Assembly: GCA_021826605.1 (NCBI GenBank)
Contig: JAKAZF010000201.1
Coordinates: forward strand, 1 to 6,008
DNA length: 6,008 nucleotides
From: Planctomycetota bacterium
Lineage (GTDB): Bacteria; Planctomycetota; Phycisphaerae; WQYP01
Reading direction: 5' to 3'
The notes beneath the pieces are model-generated. The model did not search any database, was not told where the DNA came from, and worked only from the letters and a program-made list of their open reading frames with translations. This document shows positions 5,952-6,008 of the stretch, one piece after another. The stretch's first letter is position 1; each line of letters begins with the position of its first letter. Made by a program: the position numbers and the translations under genes.

Positions 5952-5972
5952 ACCGCGGTTCAAACCCGCGGT
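5952..5972. repeat. 7-bp hairpin upstream of the TPR gene
   Basis: ACCGCGG (5952-5958) pairs with CCGCGGT (5966-5972) across a 7-nt loop. It lies 7 bp upstream of the first ATG of the TPR gene (5944), so it would sit in that mRNA's 5' leader close to the ribosome site. No T-run follows on the + strand, and on the minus strand the T-run lies before the hairpin, so it is not a terminator. Confidence 0.45.
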
Positions 5973-6008
5973 GAAAAACTCACTGAGCCAGCACCAGGTT
6001 ATCCCGGT

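Noticed and set aside
5890..5990. tRNA gene around the T-arm-like hairpin
   Set aside because: No acceptor stem, D-arm or anticodon arm can be placed; the upstream half lies inside the TPR coding region.
5980..6006. Minus-strand 3' end of an upstream gene (RDNLVLAQ then TGA)
   Set aside because: Only eight codons are visible before the window edge; it is plausible as the end of a gene but cannot be supported.

Overview
This 6,008-bp window comes from the chromosome of a bacterium with mixed GC content and ordinary housekeeping genes. The lineage cannot be read directly. A respiratory complex I gene, a single-chain (alpha2-type) glycyl-tRNA synthetase with a large internal insertion, a plant-like short tRNase Z, and a small TPR protein paired with a TIM-barrel isomerase would all suit a planctomycete or another PVC-group bacterium (Phycisphaerae-like). 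That placement is an inference with modest confidence. I found no mobile element, CRISPR array, rRNA or tRNA.

Left part, + strand. The window opens inside nuoH, a membrane subunit of NADH:quinone oxidoreductase whose 5' end lies outside. After a 119-bp gap comes glyQS (glycine--tRNA ligase), with a clear ribosome-binding site that fixes its start. The usual nuoI neighbour does not follow nuoH.

Middle part, about 840 bp without a confident protein gene. It begins with an AT-rich stretch holding three roughly helically phased A-tracts, then a sigma70-like promoter, then about 106 bp ending in a very strong intrinsic terminator with a cUUCGg loop. Together these look like an independent small-RNA gene: a 5' hairpin, a CU-rich linker that repeats the anti-Shine-Dalgarno core CCUCC, and a terminator. 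This is the most interesting element of the window. The following 600 bp hold no convincing gene, but the minus strand has a long frame broken by one stop codon that may be a decayed gene.

Right part. A + strand metallo-beta-lactamase-fold gene encodes a tRNase Z-like enzyme. It has no visible Shine-Dalgarno and a possible promoter close enough to make the mRNA leaderless. It converges on a minus-strand two-gene unit read from the right edge: a 108-aa TPR protein, then a sugar phosphate isomerase/epimerase-like TIM-barrel protein 41 bp downstream. The 113-bp convergent gap carries nested inverted repeats. A 7-bp hairpin with a tRNA T-arm-like geometry sits just upstream of the TPR gene.

Two genes serve translation (tRNA charging and tRNA 3' maturation) and one serves respiration. 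The TIM-barrel/TPR pair has no defined substrate.
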